Below, piece by piece: positions 24,722 through 32,296 of a stretch of 64,000 nucleotides of DNA. The stretch is taken from positions 1-64,000 of the forward strand of contig NZ_JAQIPB010000002.1 of NCBI RefSeq assembly GCF_028023875.1. The letters are read 5' to 3'. The notes beneath the pieces are model-generated. The model searched no databases. It had not been told where the DNA came from and saw only the letters and a list, made by a program, of their open reading frames with translations. This DNA comes from Xenophilus arseniciresistens. GTDB taxonomy: Bacteria > Pseudomonadota > Gammaproteobacteria > Burkholderiales > Burkholderiaceae_C. The translations under genes and the position numbers were made by a program. Numbering within the stretch: position 1 is the stretch's first letter; every line of letters starts with the position of its first letter.

Positions 24722-25668
24722 GGGTGGACCGACGCGCCCTGCTGCTCGCGCTGGCGGCCGCCCCGCTGGCGGGATGCACCGGCCTGGGCAAGACCGCGGC
24801 GCCGGCCGTGCCCGCCTGGTCCGAAGGCACGCGCCTGGTCCTGCTGGGCACCATGGCCGGCCCCGTGCTGCACCCGGCGCGGGCCATGAACAGCCAGGCG
24901 ATCTTCGTCGACGGCCATGGCTACCTCGTCGACTGCGGCTACGGCACCATCGGCCGCATGACCGAGCTGGGCATTCCGCTGTCGGCACTGCGCCAGGTGT
25001 ATGTGACGCATCACCACTCGGACCACACGGCGGACTACCCCGCGCTGATCAACCTGGCCTGGATCATGGGCGTGCGCGGGCAGCTGCAGGTGTTCGGCCC
25101 GCCGCCCATGCGCGCGGTGCACGAGGCGGCGCTGGCCGTGTTCGAGGAAGACAGCCGCATCCGCGTGGCCGCCACGCGGCGCGAAGCCCCGGCGCGTGCC
25201 TTTGCCGTGCGCGAGATCCGCGAGCCCGGCCTGGTCTTCGAGGACGCGCGCATCAGGGTGACGGCAGCGCTGGCCGACCATGCCCCCTTCGAGGTGGCGC
25301 TGGCCTACCGCTTCGAGACAGCCGCGCGCAGCATCGTCATTTCGGGCGACACGGCGCCCTCGCCGAAGGTGGCGGCCCTGGCGCGCGGGGCGGACATCCT
25401 GGTCCACGAGGCGATGTACGTGCCCGGCATCGACGCCATGCTGGCCAAGCGCAGCTATGTGCCGCCGCAGCTGCGGCGCTTTCTGGCCCAGGGCCACACC
25501 AGCGCCGCCGACGCCGGCCGCATCGCCGCGCAGGCCGGCGTCAGGACGCTGGTGCTGTCGCACCTGCTGCCGGGCGACGAACCCGTGGCCGAACAGACCT
25601 GGGTGGCCGAGGCGCGCCGGCATTTCGACGGCGAGATCATCGTGGGCCGCGACCGGCTGGTGCTGTAA
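24718..25668 (+). CDS. Metallo-beta-lactamase-fold lipoprotein hydrolase
   Basis: MBL-fold hydrolase of 316 residues with a lipoprotein signal: residues 1-20 read MRVDRRALLLA then a hydrophobic stretch ending LAGC, with lipobox Cys20. The metal motif THHHSDHTADY (HxHxDH, near residues 100-106) is intact, and the later ligands are plausible in LADHAPF, SGDTAPS and VLSHLLPGD. Arylsulfatase/RNase Z-like members of this group act on small esters, lactones or phosphodiesters. Its start ATG overlaps the monooxygenase stop, so both are translated together. Periplasmic location is implied by the lipobox. Confidence 0.83.
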   Translation: MRVDRRALLLALAAAPLAGCTGLGKTAAPAVPAWSEGTRLVLLGTMAGPVLHPARAMNSQAIFVDGHGYLVDCGYGTIGRMTELGIPLSALRQVYVTHHHSDHTADYPALINLAWIMGVRGQLQVFGPPPMRAVHEAALAVFEEDSRIRVAATRREAPARAFAVREIREPGLVFEDARIRVTAALADHAPFEVALAYRFETAARSIVISGDTAPSPKVAALARGADILVHEAMYVPGIDAMLAKRSYVPPQLRRFLAQGHTSAADAGRIAAQAGVRTLVLSHLLPGDEPVAEQTWVAEARRHFDGEIIVGRDRLVL

Positions 25669-25689
25669 AGCCCGGCCGCGGCGCAGGCC

Positions 25690-26652
25690 TCATCCCTGGA
25701 CCTGCGCGCGCACGAAGTCGATGAAGCGCCGCAGCGCGGGCGGCGGTTCGCCGGCCTCGCCCGCGCGCCAGACCAGGCTGGTCTCGCAGGCCGGCAGCAC
25801 GACGCGGCGCCGGCCCTGCGGTTCGAACTCCTCGGCCTGGCGATAGACCACGCCCTGGCGCCGGAACTGCATGACGCTGGCCGGCACCCAGGCCAGGCCC
25901 AGCCCGCCCCAGACCAGGTTGACGATGGTCTGCATCTGGATCGCCTCCTGCGCGATGTGCGGCGCCAGCCCCTGGCCGCGGTACAGCGCCATCACCGCGT
26001 CGTGCAGCGAAGGCAGGATGCGGCGCGGGAACATCACCAGCGGCTCGGCCAGCACCTGCGCCAGCGCCACGCGCGGCGCGCGCGCCAGCGGGTGGCGCGC
26101 CGGCACCGCCAGCACCAGGGGCTCCTGGCTCACCGCCAGGTGCGACAGGCCCAGCGGCGCCTGTCCCGGCGAATGCAGCATCAGGCCGGTGTCGATCTCG
26201 CCGCGCGCAAAAGCCTCGAGCTGCACGTCGCCCGTTGCCTCCACCAGTTCGAGCGAGACGCCGGGGCTTTGCGCGTGGAAGTCGCGCACCCAGGTGGGCA
26301 GGCGCTCGAAGCCCACGGTGGATACGAAAGCCAGCCGCACCCGCCCCACCTCGCCCGCGGCGGCCGCGCGCGCGCTCACCGGCAGGGCCTGGGCGCGGGC
26401 CAGCAGCTCGCGCACCTCGGGCAGCAGCGCTTCGCCAGCAGGCGTGAGCGCCACATGGCGGCGCGTGCGGTCGAACAGGCGCACGCCCAGCGTCTGTTCG
26501 AGCTGGGCGATGGCCTGGGTGACCGGCGGCTGCGTCAGGTGCAGGCGCTGGGCAGCGCGGCCGAAGTGCAGCTCTTCGGCCACGGCCAGGAACTGGCGCC
26601 ACACGCGCAGCTCCACCCAGCCGGTGGCCGGGCTTCTGGGATCGTCACTCAT
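25690..26652 (-). CDS. LysR-family transcriptional regulator
   Basis: Regulator of 320 residues. Helix-turn-helix at about residues 18-75 ([50 protein letters not shown]) followed by the effector-binding domain ([17 protein letters not shown] onward). It is in the HFGRAA/QPPVTQ subgroup. Divergent from ilvD with about 107 bp between; a 16-bp inverted repeat lies between them. Control of ilvD is a reasonable inference, but the regulator could equally act on the upstream catabolic operon, whose last stop is 21 bp away in the convergent direction. Confidence 0.88.
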   Translation of the reverse strand: MSDDPRSPATGWVELRVWRQFLAVAEELHFGRAAQRLHLTQPPVTQAIAQLEQTLGVRLFDRTRRHVALTPAGEALLPEVRELLARAQALPVSARAAAAGEVGRVRLAFVSTVGFERLPTWVRDFHAQSPGVSLELVEATGDVQLEAFARGEIDTGLMLHSPGQAPLGLSHLAVSQEPLVLAVPARHPLARAPRVALAQVLAEPLVMFPRRILPSLHDAVMALYRGQGLAPHIAQEAIQMQTIVNLVWGGLGLAWVPASVMQFRRQGVVYRQAEEFEPQGRRRVVLPACETSLVWRAGEAGEPPPALRRFIDFVRAQVQG

Positions 26653-26675
26653 ACACGCAGCATATCAATGCGCCG

Positions 26676-26691
26676 GCCAATTCGTATTGGC
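26676..26691. promoter_or_regulatory. Palindromic operator candidate between LysR and ilvD
   Basis: GCCAATTCGTATTGGC is a perfect 6-bp inverted repeat around TCGT. It overlaps the -35 of the predicted ilvD promoter and fits the T-N11-A type of LysR site in base composition. Confidence 0.5.
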
Positions 26692-26716
26692 ATCAATCAC
26701 AGCAGCGGCCGACAAT
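26687..26716 (+). promoter_or_regulatory. Predicted sigma-70 promoter of ilvD
   Basis: TTGGCA (26687-26692), 18 bp, GACAAT (26711-26716). The transcript would begin around 26723, leaving a leader of under 40 nt before the ATG at 26760. Confidence 0.45.
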
Positions 26717-26759
26717 GCGCGCTCCACGATTGAGGCCCCGCGGGGCGACCGAGACACGC

Positions 26760-28451
26760 ATGGACACCAAGAACCTCGCCATCAACCGCCGCAGCGCGAA
26801 CATCACCGAAGGCAAGGCGCGCGCATCGAACCGTTCGATGTTCTACGCCATGGGCTACCAGGAGGGCGACTTCAAGAAGCCCATGGTCGGCGTGGCCAAC
26901 GGCCACAGCACCATCACCCCCTGCAACAGCGGCCTGCAGAAGCTGGCCGACGCAGCCATCGCGGGCATCGAGGAAGCCGGTGGCAACGCCCAGGTCTTCG
27001 GCACGCCCACCATCTCCGACGGCATGGCCATGGGCACCGAGGGCATGAAGTACTCGCTGGTCAGCCGCGAGGTCATTTCCGACTGCATCGAGACCTGCGT
27101 GGGCGGCCAGTGGATGGACGGCGTGGTCGTGGTCGGCGGCTGCGACAAGAACATGCCCGGCGGCATGATGGGCATGCTGCGCGCCAACGTGCCGGCCATC
27201 TACGTGTACGGCGGCACCATCCTGCCGGGCAAGTGGCGCGGCCAGGACCTGAACATCGTCAGCGTGTTCGAGGCCGTGGGCCAGAACGCGGCCGGCAAGC
27301 TCAGCGACGCGGACCTGAAGGAAATCGAGCAGAACGCCATTCCGGGCACGGGCTCGTGCGGCGGCATGTACACGGCCAACACCATGTCCTCGGCCTTCGA
27401 GGCGCTGGGCATGAGCCTGCCCTACTCTTCCACCATGGCCAACCCGCACGACGAGAAGGAAAACTCGGCGCGCGAATCGGCCAAGGTGCTGATCGAGGCC
27501 ATCAAGAAGGACCTGAAGCCGCGCGACATCGTGACCAAGGAGGCCATCGAGAACGCGGTGGCCGTGATCATGGCCACGGGCGGCTCGACCAACGCGGTGC
27601 TGCACTTCCTGTCGATCGCGCATGCGGCCGGCGTGGAATGGACGATCGACGACTTCGAGCGCATCCGCAAGCGCACGCCCGTGATCTGCGACTTGAAGCC
27701 CAGCGGCAAGTACCTGGCAGTGGACCTGCACAAGGCCGGCGGCATTCCCCAGGTGATGAAGGTGCTGCTGGACGCCGGCCTGCTGCACGGCGACTGCATG
27801 ACCATCACGGGCAAGACCATCGCGCAAACGCTGGCGGACGTGCCTGCGCTGCGCGCCGACCAGGACGTGATCCGCCCCATCAGCAACCCCATGTATGCCG
27901 AGGGCCACCTGGCCATCCTCAAGGGCAACCTCTCGCCCGAAGGCTCGGTGGCCAAGATCACGGGCCTGAAGAACCCCGTGATCACCGGCCCGGCCCGCGT
28001 GTTCAACGACGAGCAGTCGGCGCTGCAGGCCATCCTGGACGGCAAGATCGTGGCCGGCGACGTGATGGTGCTGCGCTACCTGGGCCCCAAGGGCGGCCCC
28101 GGCATGCCCGAGATGCTGGCGCCCACGGGCGCGCTGATCGGCGCCGGCCTGGGCGAATCGGTGGGCCTGATCACCGATGGCCGCTTCTCCGGCGGCACCT
28201 GGGGCATGGTGGTGGGCCACGTGGCTCCTGAAGCCGCAGTGGGCGGCCTGATCGCCTTCATCGAGGAAGGCGACTCGATCACCATCGACGCGCACCAGCT
28301 CAAGCTGGAACTCAACGTGCCCGAGGCCGAGATCGCCAAGCGCCGCGAAGGCTGGACGCCGCCCGACGCGCGCTACAAGCGCGGCGTGCTGGCCAAGTTC
28401 GCCTTCAATGCCTCCAGCGCCAGCTCGGGCGCAGTGCTCGACAAGTTCTGA
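26760..28451 (+). CDS. ilvD: Dihydroxy-acid dehydratase
   Basis: Iron-sulfur enzyme (563 residues) of valine, leucine, isoleucine and pantothenate synthesis; it dehydrates 2,3-dihydroxy-3-methylbutanoate or the pentanoate homologue. The cluster Cys residues are in ITPCNSG (C55), GGCDKNMPG (near 127) and [16 protein letters not shown] (near 200). The C-terminal signature [23 protein letters not shown] is present. The Met at 26760 starts [18 protein letters not shown], typical for the short betaproteobacterial form. A large open frame on the opposite strand is a shadow. It is single-cistron by appearance; a strong hairpin follows 11 bp after the stop. Confidence 0.97.
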   Translation: MDTKNLAINRRSANITEGKARASNRSMFYAMGYQEGDFKKPMVGVANGHSTITPCNSGLQKLADAAIAGIEEAGGNAQVFGTPTISDGMAMGTEGMKYSLVSREVISDCIETCVGGQWMDGVVVVGGCDKNMPGGMMGMLRANVPAIYVYGGTILPGKWRGQDLNIVSVFEAVGQNAAGKLSDADLKEIEQNAIPGTGSCGGMYTANTMSSAFEALGMSLPYSSTMANPHDEKENSARESAKVLIEAIKKDLKPRDIVTKEAIENAVAVIMATGGSTNAVLHFLSIAHAAGVEWTIDDFERIRKRTPVICDLKPSGKYLAVDLHKAGGIPQVMKVLLDAGLLHGDCMTITGKTIAQTLADVPALRADQDVIRPISNPMYAEGHLAILKGNLSPEGSVAKITGLKNPVITGPARVFNDEQSALQAILDGKIVAGDVMVLRYLGPKGGPGMPEMLAPTGALIGAGLGESVGLITDGRFSGGTWGMVVGHVAPEAAVGGLIAFIEEGDSITIDAHQLKLELNVPEAEIAKRREGWTPPDARYKRGVLAKFAFNASSASSGAVLDKF

Positions 28452-28461
28452 GTGGCATCCC

Positions 28462-28487
28462 CTGCGCGACGCGGCTGCGTCGCGCAG
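28462..28487. terminator. 11-bp perfect hairpin between ilvD and moaE
   Basis: CTGCGCGACGC and GCGTCGCGCAG pair perfectly around the tetraloop GGCT between two convergent genes. There is no T tract on either strand, so it may work as a bidirectional transcript-end stabiliser rather than a classical intrinsic terminator. Confidence 0.55.
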
Positions 28488-28491
28488 CGGC

Positions 28492-28995
28492 TCAGGCATT
28501 GCGCGATTCGATGCCCCAGCGCGCGAGCGCCGCATCGTCGGCCACGCGCGCATCCACCCAGCGCGCGCCTTCGGCCGTGTCTTCCTTCTTCCAGAACGGC
28601 GCCTGCGTCTTGAGGTAATCCATCAGGAACTCGCAGGCCTGGAAGGATTCGCCGCGGTGGGCCGAAGTGACGGCCACCATCATGATCTGCGCCAGCGGCT
28701 GCAGCAGCCCCACGCGGTGCACCACGCGCGCACCCAGGATGTCGAAGCGGCGATGCGCCTCGTCGATCATGGCCTCGATGGCTTTTTCGGTCATGCCGGG
28801 ATAGTGCTCCAGCTCCATCGCGCGCACGCTGCCCGCGGCGCCGCCTTCGGCCACGTGGCGGTCGCGCACCGTGCCCACGAAGGCGCACACGGCGCCCACA
28901 CGCGGGTCGCCCGCGCGCAACGCAGCCACCTCCGCCGAAAGGTCGAAGTCTGCGATCTGGACACGCACGCGCGCGCAAGCGGGAGAAAGGCTCAT
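28492..28995 (-). CDS. moaE: Molybdopterin synthase catalytic subunit
   Basis: Large subunit (167 residues) of molybdopterin synthase; two MoaE subunits with two MoaD insert the dithiolene sulfurs into precursor Z. Family motifs are GAVCAFVGTVRDRH (about residues 34-47), MELEHYPGMTEKAI, HRVGLLQPLAQIMMVAVTSAHRGESF (around 95-120) and the lysines of YLKTQAPFWKKE (near 133-142). Start ATG 28995 is preferred to a TTG two codons upstream. Its partner moaD lies more than 1.2 kb away on the same strand, separated by a DapA-like gene in the opposite direction. Confidence 0.95.
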   Translation of the reverse strand: MSLSPACARVRVQIADFDLSAEVAALRAGDPRVGAVCAFVGTVRDRHVAEGGAAGSVRAMELEHYPGMTEKAIEAMIDEAHRRFDILGARVVHRVGLLQPLAQIMMVAVTSAHRGESFQACEFLMDYLKTQAPFWKKEDTAEGARWVDARVADDAALARWGIESRNA

Positions 28996-29001
28996 CGGCA
29001 A

Positions 29002-29302
29002 ATTGTGGCATTGCCAGGCAGTGCGGCAGGCCCCTTACACTCATTGCCATGGCCGCGCCCCTCCTGCACCCGCACAGCCGGATTTCCATGGAAGTCCGGT
29101 CCCTGTGCTGCGCAGGCGCGGTGGTCAAAGCCAAAAAACTTCAGCTCATCTGACCGGAGCTGCGGCTGCGTCGTCGGATGAGCGACGGAGCCAGCAGGCC
29201 ATACCTTCCCGGTCCGGACTTCCCTGCATCGCGATGCGCGCATCTGCCGACGGTTTTTCTCCTCGGTCATGTCTGCACGTCTTCTTTGCAAAGGAAAGCC
29301 CC
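29002..29302. promoter_or_regulatory. Intergenic region with a 22-bp palindrome and repeated half-site
   Basis: No gene is seen in these 300 bases between moaE and the DapA-like gene. At 29078-29099 an almost perfect palindrome reads CCGGATTTCCA then TGGAAGTCCGG, with one T/G mismatch pair. Its half CCGGACTTCC occurs again at 29214-29223. There is also a 7-bp spaced inverted repeat GCTCATC (29144-29150)/GATGAGC (29177-29183) and the palindrome GCATCGCGATGC (29226-29237). AAGGAAAG before ATG 29303 is the ribosome-binding site. The region looks regulatory for the DapA-like gene. Confidence 0.45.
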
Positions 29303-30199
29303 ATGTCTGCCCCCTTCACGCCCGCTGCCACGCCTGAGCCTGACTTCTCAGGCCTCTGGATTCCGCTGGTCACCCCCTTCGACGGCCCCGCCGTGGACCA
29401 TGCAGCGCTGGCCGCATTGGCCCGGCGGCTGGCCGCGCAGGGCGTCCGAGGCTTTGTGGTCTGCGGCTCGACCGGCGAAGCGGCTGCGCTGACCGAAGAC
29501 GAGCAACTGGCGGCGCTCAAGACGGTGCGCGACGCCGTGCCTCAGTTGCCATGCATCATGGGCCTGGGTGGCGAGAACCTGCCGCATGTGCTGGGGCGGC
29601 TGGAGCAGCTGAACACCTTGGACCTGCAGGGGCTGCTGGTTCCGGCGCCTTCCTACATCCGGCCCTCGCAGGACGGCCTGCTGCGCTGGTTCACGCGCAT
29701 CGCCGACGCCAGCCGGCACCCGCTGGTGATCTACGACATCCCCTACCGCACGGGCGTCACGTTGCAGCTGGACACCCTGCGCGCGCTGGCCGCCCACCCC
29801 CGCATCCGGGCCATCAAGGACTGCAGTGGCGACGGCGCCAAGCTGCGCGCGCTGCTGCAGGGCGGCGAGCTGCAGGTGCTGGCCGGCGAGGACCTGCAGA
29901 TCTTCGGCACCGTGGCGGAAGGCGGTGTGGGCGCGATTTCGGCCAGCGCGCACATCCAGACCGTGCGCTTCGCGGAGGTGATTGCATGGTTGCGCGCCGG
30001 TCGGCTGGAGGCCGCGCGCGAGCGCTGGCGGCCGCTGCCGGCGCTGATCGAGGCGCTGTTCGCGCATCCGAACCCTGCGTGCATCAAGGCCCTGCTGGCC
30101 TGCCACGGCGAGCTGCAGAACACGCTGCGCGAGCCGATGACCGCGGCGCCGCCAGCTTTGCTGGCGCGCCTGCAGGCGCTGGATGCAGCAGCGGCCTGA
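29303..30199 (+). CDS. Dihydrodipicolinate synthase-family (DapA/NAL) lyase
   Basis: Class I aldolase-type enzyme, 298 residues, of the DapA/N-acetylneuraminate lyase family. Visible residues are GSTGEAAALT (pyruvate-carboxylate binding, about residues 53-62), the Tyr in VIYDIPYRTGV (near 144) with the Arg that in DapA binds the semialdehyde carboxylate, and the Schiff-base Lys in RAIKDCSGD (near 173). These are consistent with a true dihydrodipicolinate synthase for lysine and peptidoglycan, but paralogues with other substrates are common. It is inserted, in opposite orientation, between moaD and moaE, which are normally adjacent, and has its own 300-bp upstream region. Confidence 0.85.
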   Translation: MSAPFTPAATPEPDFSGLWIPLVTPFDGPAVDHAALAALARRLAAQGVRGFVVCGSTGEAAALTEDEQLAALKTVRDAVPQLPCIMGLGGENLPHVLGRLEQLNTLDLQGLLVPAPSYIRPSQDGLLRWFTRIADASRHPLVIYDIPYRTGVTLQLDTLRALAAHPRIRAIKDCSGDGAKLRALLQGGELQVLAGEDLQIFGTVAEGGVGAISASAHIQTVRFAEVIAWLRAGRLEAARERWRPLPALIEALFAHPNPACIKALLACHGELQNTLREPMTAAPPALLARLQALDAAAA

Positions 30200-30205
30200 G
30201 CGCCC

Positions 30206-30457
30206 TCAGCCGCCCGTGACTGGCGGGAAGAAGGCGATCTCGGCGCCCTGGGCCAGCACAGCGTCTTCGGTGCGCATCACCTGGTCCAGCGCCATGCGCA
30301 CGGCCCGGCCGCGCGCCAGCGCACTGGCGTAGGGCTCGCCGCGCGCGATCAGTTCGTCGCGCAGCGCACCCAGCGTGGCCGCGTCCGATTCGACCGTCTC
30401 CTCGCCGCGGCCGATGGCCTCGCGCACCGAGGCGAAGTAGCGCAGCTGCACCTTCAT
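30206..30457 (-). CDS. moaD: Molybdopterin synthase sulfur carrier subunit
   Basis: Ubiquitin-fold small subunit (83 residues) of molybdopterin synthase. It starts MKVQLRYFASVREAIGRGEE and ends PPVTGG, the C-terminal Gly-Gly that is adenylated by MoeB and carries the thiocarboxylate. Start ATG 30457 overlaps the TGA of moeA (ATGA), so the genes are coupled. Last gene of the alaA-hom-thrC-mobB-moeA-moaD run; convergent with the DapA-like gene, six bases between the stops. Confidence 0.95.
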   Translation of the reverse strand: MKVQLRYFASVREAIGRGEETVESDAATLGALRDELIARGEPYASALARGRAVRMALDQVMRTEDAVLAQGAEIAFFPPVTGG

Positions 30458-31731
30458 GTGAGCAAGACCGACAGCGGAATGAAGGACACGATGTCCCCAA
30501 CTTTCACGGTCTGCCCCGCGGGCAGGTCCACCAGCCCATCGGCCCAGACGGCAGAGGTCAGCACGCCAGAGCTTTGGTTGGGGAAGAGCTCGAGCCCGCC
30601 AGCCTCGTTGAGCCGCGCGCGCAAAAACTCGCGCCGCCGGTCGGCACGCGGCCAGTCGAAGTCGGCGCGCACGGCCAGGCGCGGCGGCTGCAGCGCCTGG
30701 CAGCCCTGCAGCGCCATCAGAAAGGGCCGCACCAGCAGCAGGAAGGTCACGAAACTGGAGACCGGGTTGCCCGGCAAACCGCAGACATGGCACAGGCCCT
30801 GCCCCTGCGCACGCGGAATGGCGCCGTATGCAAATGGCTTGCCGGGCTTCACGGCGATGGACCACAGCTGCAGTTGGCCCAGCGCCTGCACAGCAGGCTT
30901 GATGTGGTCCTCTTCGCCCACCGAGACGCCACCGGTGCTGAGGATCAGGTCGTTGTGCGCAGCGGCGGCGCGCAGCACTTCGAGCGTGGCATCGAGGCGG
31001 TCTGGCACGATGCCCAGGTCCTGCACCTCGCAGCCCATGCGCTGCAGCAGCGCGCGCAGGAAGAAGCGGTTGGAGTTGTAGATGGCGCCGGGCTTCATGG
31101 CCTCGGGCGGCACCTCGCCGGGCATCACGAGTTCGTCGCCGGTGGACAGCAGCGCCACGCGCGGCCGGCGCACCACCGTCAGCTGATGCATGCCGATGCT
31201 GGCCGCCAGCCCCAGCGCCTGCGGCGTGAGGCGGATGCCGCGCGAGAGCACGGTGCGGCCCGCGCTCACGTCTTCGCCAGCGCGGCGCACCCACTGGCCC
31301 GGCGCGGGCGGCTGCTGGATGCGCACCTGCGGCGCGGCGCCCTCGCCGGCCTCCAGCACCTCGGTGTCTTCCTGCATCACGACTGCATCGGCGCCGGGCG
31401 GGATGGGCGCACCCGTGAAGATGCGCGCTGCCTCGCCGGGCTGCAGCACGGTGCCCACGCTGCCCGCGGCAATGCGCTGGGTCACGCGCAGCAGGGCGCC
31501 CGGCGCGGCGCAGTCGGCACTGCGCACGGCATAGCCGTCCATCGCGCTGTTGTCGGCCGGCGGCACCGTGAGGGCGGCCACCAGGTCCTGCGCCAGCACA
31601 CGGCCGTCGGCCTCGAAGGTGCTGACGACTTCGGTGGACAAGGCAGCGGCCTGCGCGAGCAGCTGGCTCAGCGCGTCGTCCAGCGAACGCAAGGGCGGGC
31701 GGGCGGGCGCTGGCGCAGCGGTATCAGCCAT
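30454..31731 (-). CDS. moeA: Molybdopterin molybdenumtransferase
   Basis: Inserts molybdate into adenylylated molybdopterin. 425 residues, normal for MoeA. Motifs are PPADNSAMDGYAVR (about residues 57-70), RIFTGAPIPPGADAVVMQED, RVALLSTGDELV (about 190), STGGVSVGEEDHIKPAV (about 250) and LPGNPVSSFVTF (about 315). The Met at 31731 follows a GAGGAGAG ribosome-binding site; a Met five codons upstream would place that site inside the gene. It overlaps the end of mobB by eight bases. Confidence 0.96.
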   Translation of the reverse strand: MADTAAPAPARPPLRSLDDALSQLLAQAAALSTEVVSTFEADGRVLAQDLVAALTVPPADNSAMDGYAVRSADCAAPGALLRVTQRIAAGSVGTVLQPGEAARIFTGAPIPPGADAVVMQEDTEVLEAGEGAAPQVRIQQPPAPGQWVRRAGEDVSAGRTVLSRGIRLTPQALGLAASIGMHQLTVVRRPRVALLSTGDELVMPGEVPPEAMKPGAIYNSNRFFLRALLQRMGCEVQDLGIVPDRLDATLEVLRAAAAHNDLILSTGGVSVGEEDHIKPAVQALGQLQLWSIAVKPGKPFAYGAIPRAQGQGLCHVCGLPGNPVSSFVTFLLLVRPFLMALQGCQALQPPRLAVRADFDWPRADRRREFLRARLNEAGGLELFPNQSSGVLTSAVWADGLVDLPAGQTVKVGDIVSFIPLSVLLT

Positions 31732-32275
31732 GGCGGCTCTCCTCATAGACGAAGCGCTCGGACTGCGCGATCAGCCATTGCGCCAGGCCTGGCACGTCGT
31801 CACGGTCGAAGACCGGCCGCAACGTCGGCTCGGGCAGGCGATCAGGCGCATCCACGGCCAGCGCCCAGACGAAAGGATCGTCGGGGTACAGCACCGGGCG
31901 CGCCTGCTTTGCATCGGCAGAGGGTGCCAGCCGCAGCACCTCGACCTTGGGCAGGTCGGCATGCTTGAAGCCTTCGACCAGCACCCAGTCCACCGCCGGG
32001 TGCATCTCGCGGATCAGCGCATGAATGTCGGGCTCGCCCTGCTGCTCGTATTCGCGCATCAGCGCCAGGCGCTGATCCGAGGCAACCAGCACTTCAAAAG
32101 CGCCAGCCTGGCGGTGGCGCCAGCTGTCCTTGCCGGGCGTGTCCACGTCGAACTGGTGGTGTGCATGCTTGATCACCGACACGCGCAGGCCCTGCGCGCG
32201 CAGCAGCGGGATCAGCTTCTCGACCAGCGTGGTCTTGCCCGCGCCGGAATAGCCTGCGAAGGCGAGCACCTTCAT
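31724..32275 (-). CDS. mobB: Molybdopterin-guanine dinucleotide biosynthesis adapter
   Basis: GTP-binding protein of 183 residues that assists MobA in forming the MGD cofactor. The P-loop AGYSGAGKTTLVEKLIP is at about residues 6-22, followed by RVSVIKHAHHQFDVDTPGKDSWRHRQAGA, the usual MobB segment, and DWVLVEGFKHADLPKVEV (about 95-112). ATG 32275 is chosen; a TTG three codons upstream is possible. It lies between thrC and moeA, 21 bp after thrC. Confidence 0.93.
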   Translation of the reverse strand: MKVLAFAGYSGAGKTTLVEKLIPLLRAQGLRVSVIKHAHHQFDVDTPGKDSWRHRQAGAFEVLVASDQRLALMREYEQQGEPDIHALIREMHPAVDWVLVEGFKHADLPKVEVLRLAPSADAKQARPVLYPDDPFVWALAVDAPDRLPEPTLRPVFDRDDVPGLAQWLIAQSERFVYEESRHG

Positions 32276-32296
32276 GTCACTCAACCCGGGCGATGC

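Noticed and set aside
26653-26759. Leader-peptide attenuator for ilvD
   Set aside because: The predicted leader is under 40 nt and has no run of Val, Leu or Ile codons nor paired hairpins.
29049-29153. 34-codon frame starting MAAPLLHPHSRIS upstream of the DapA-like gene
   Set aside because: No ribosome-binding site and no conserved feature; it crosses the 22-bp palindrome, which better explains the region.
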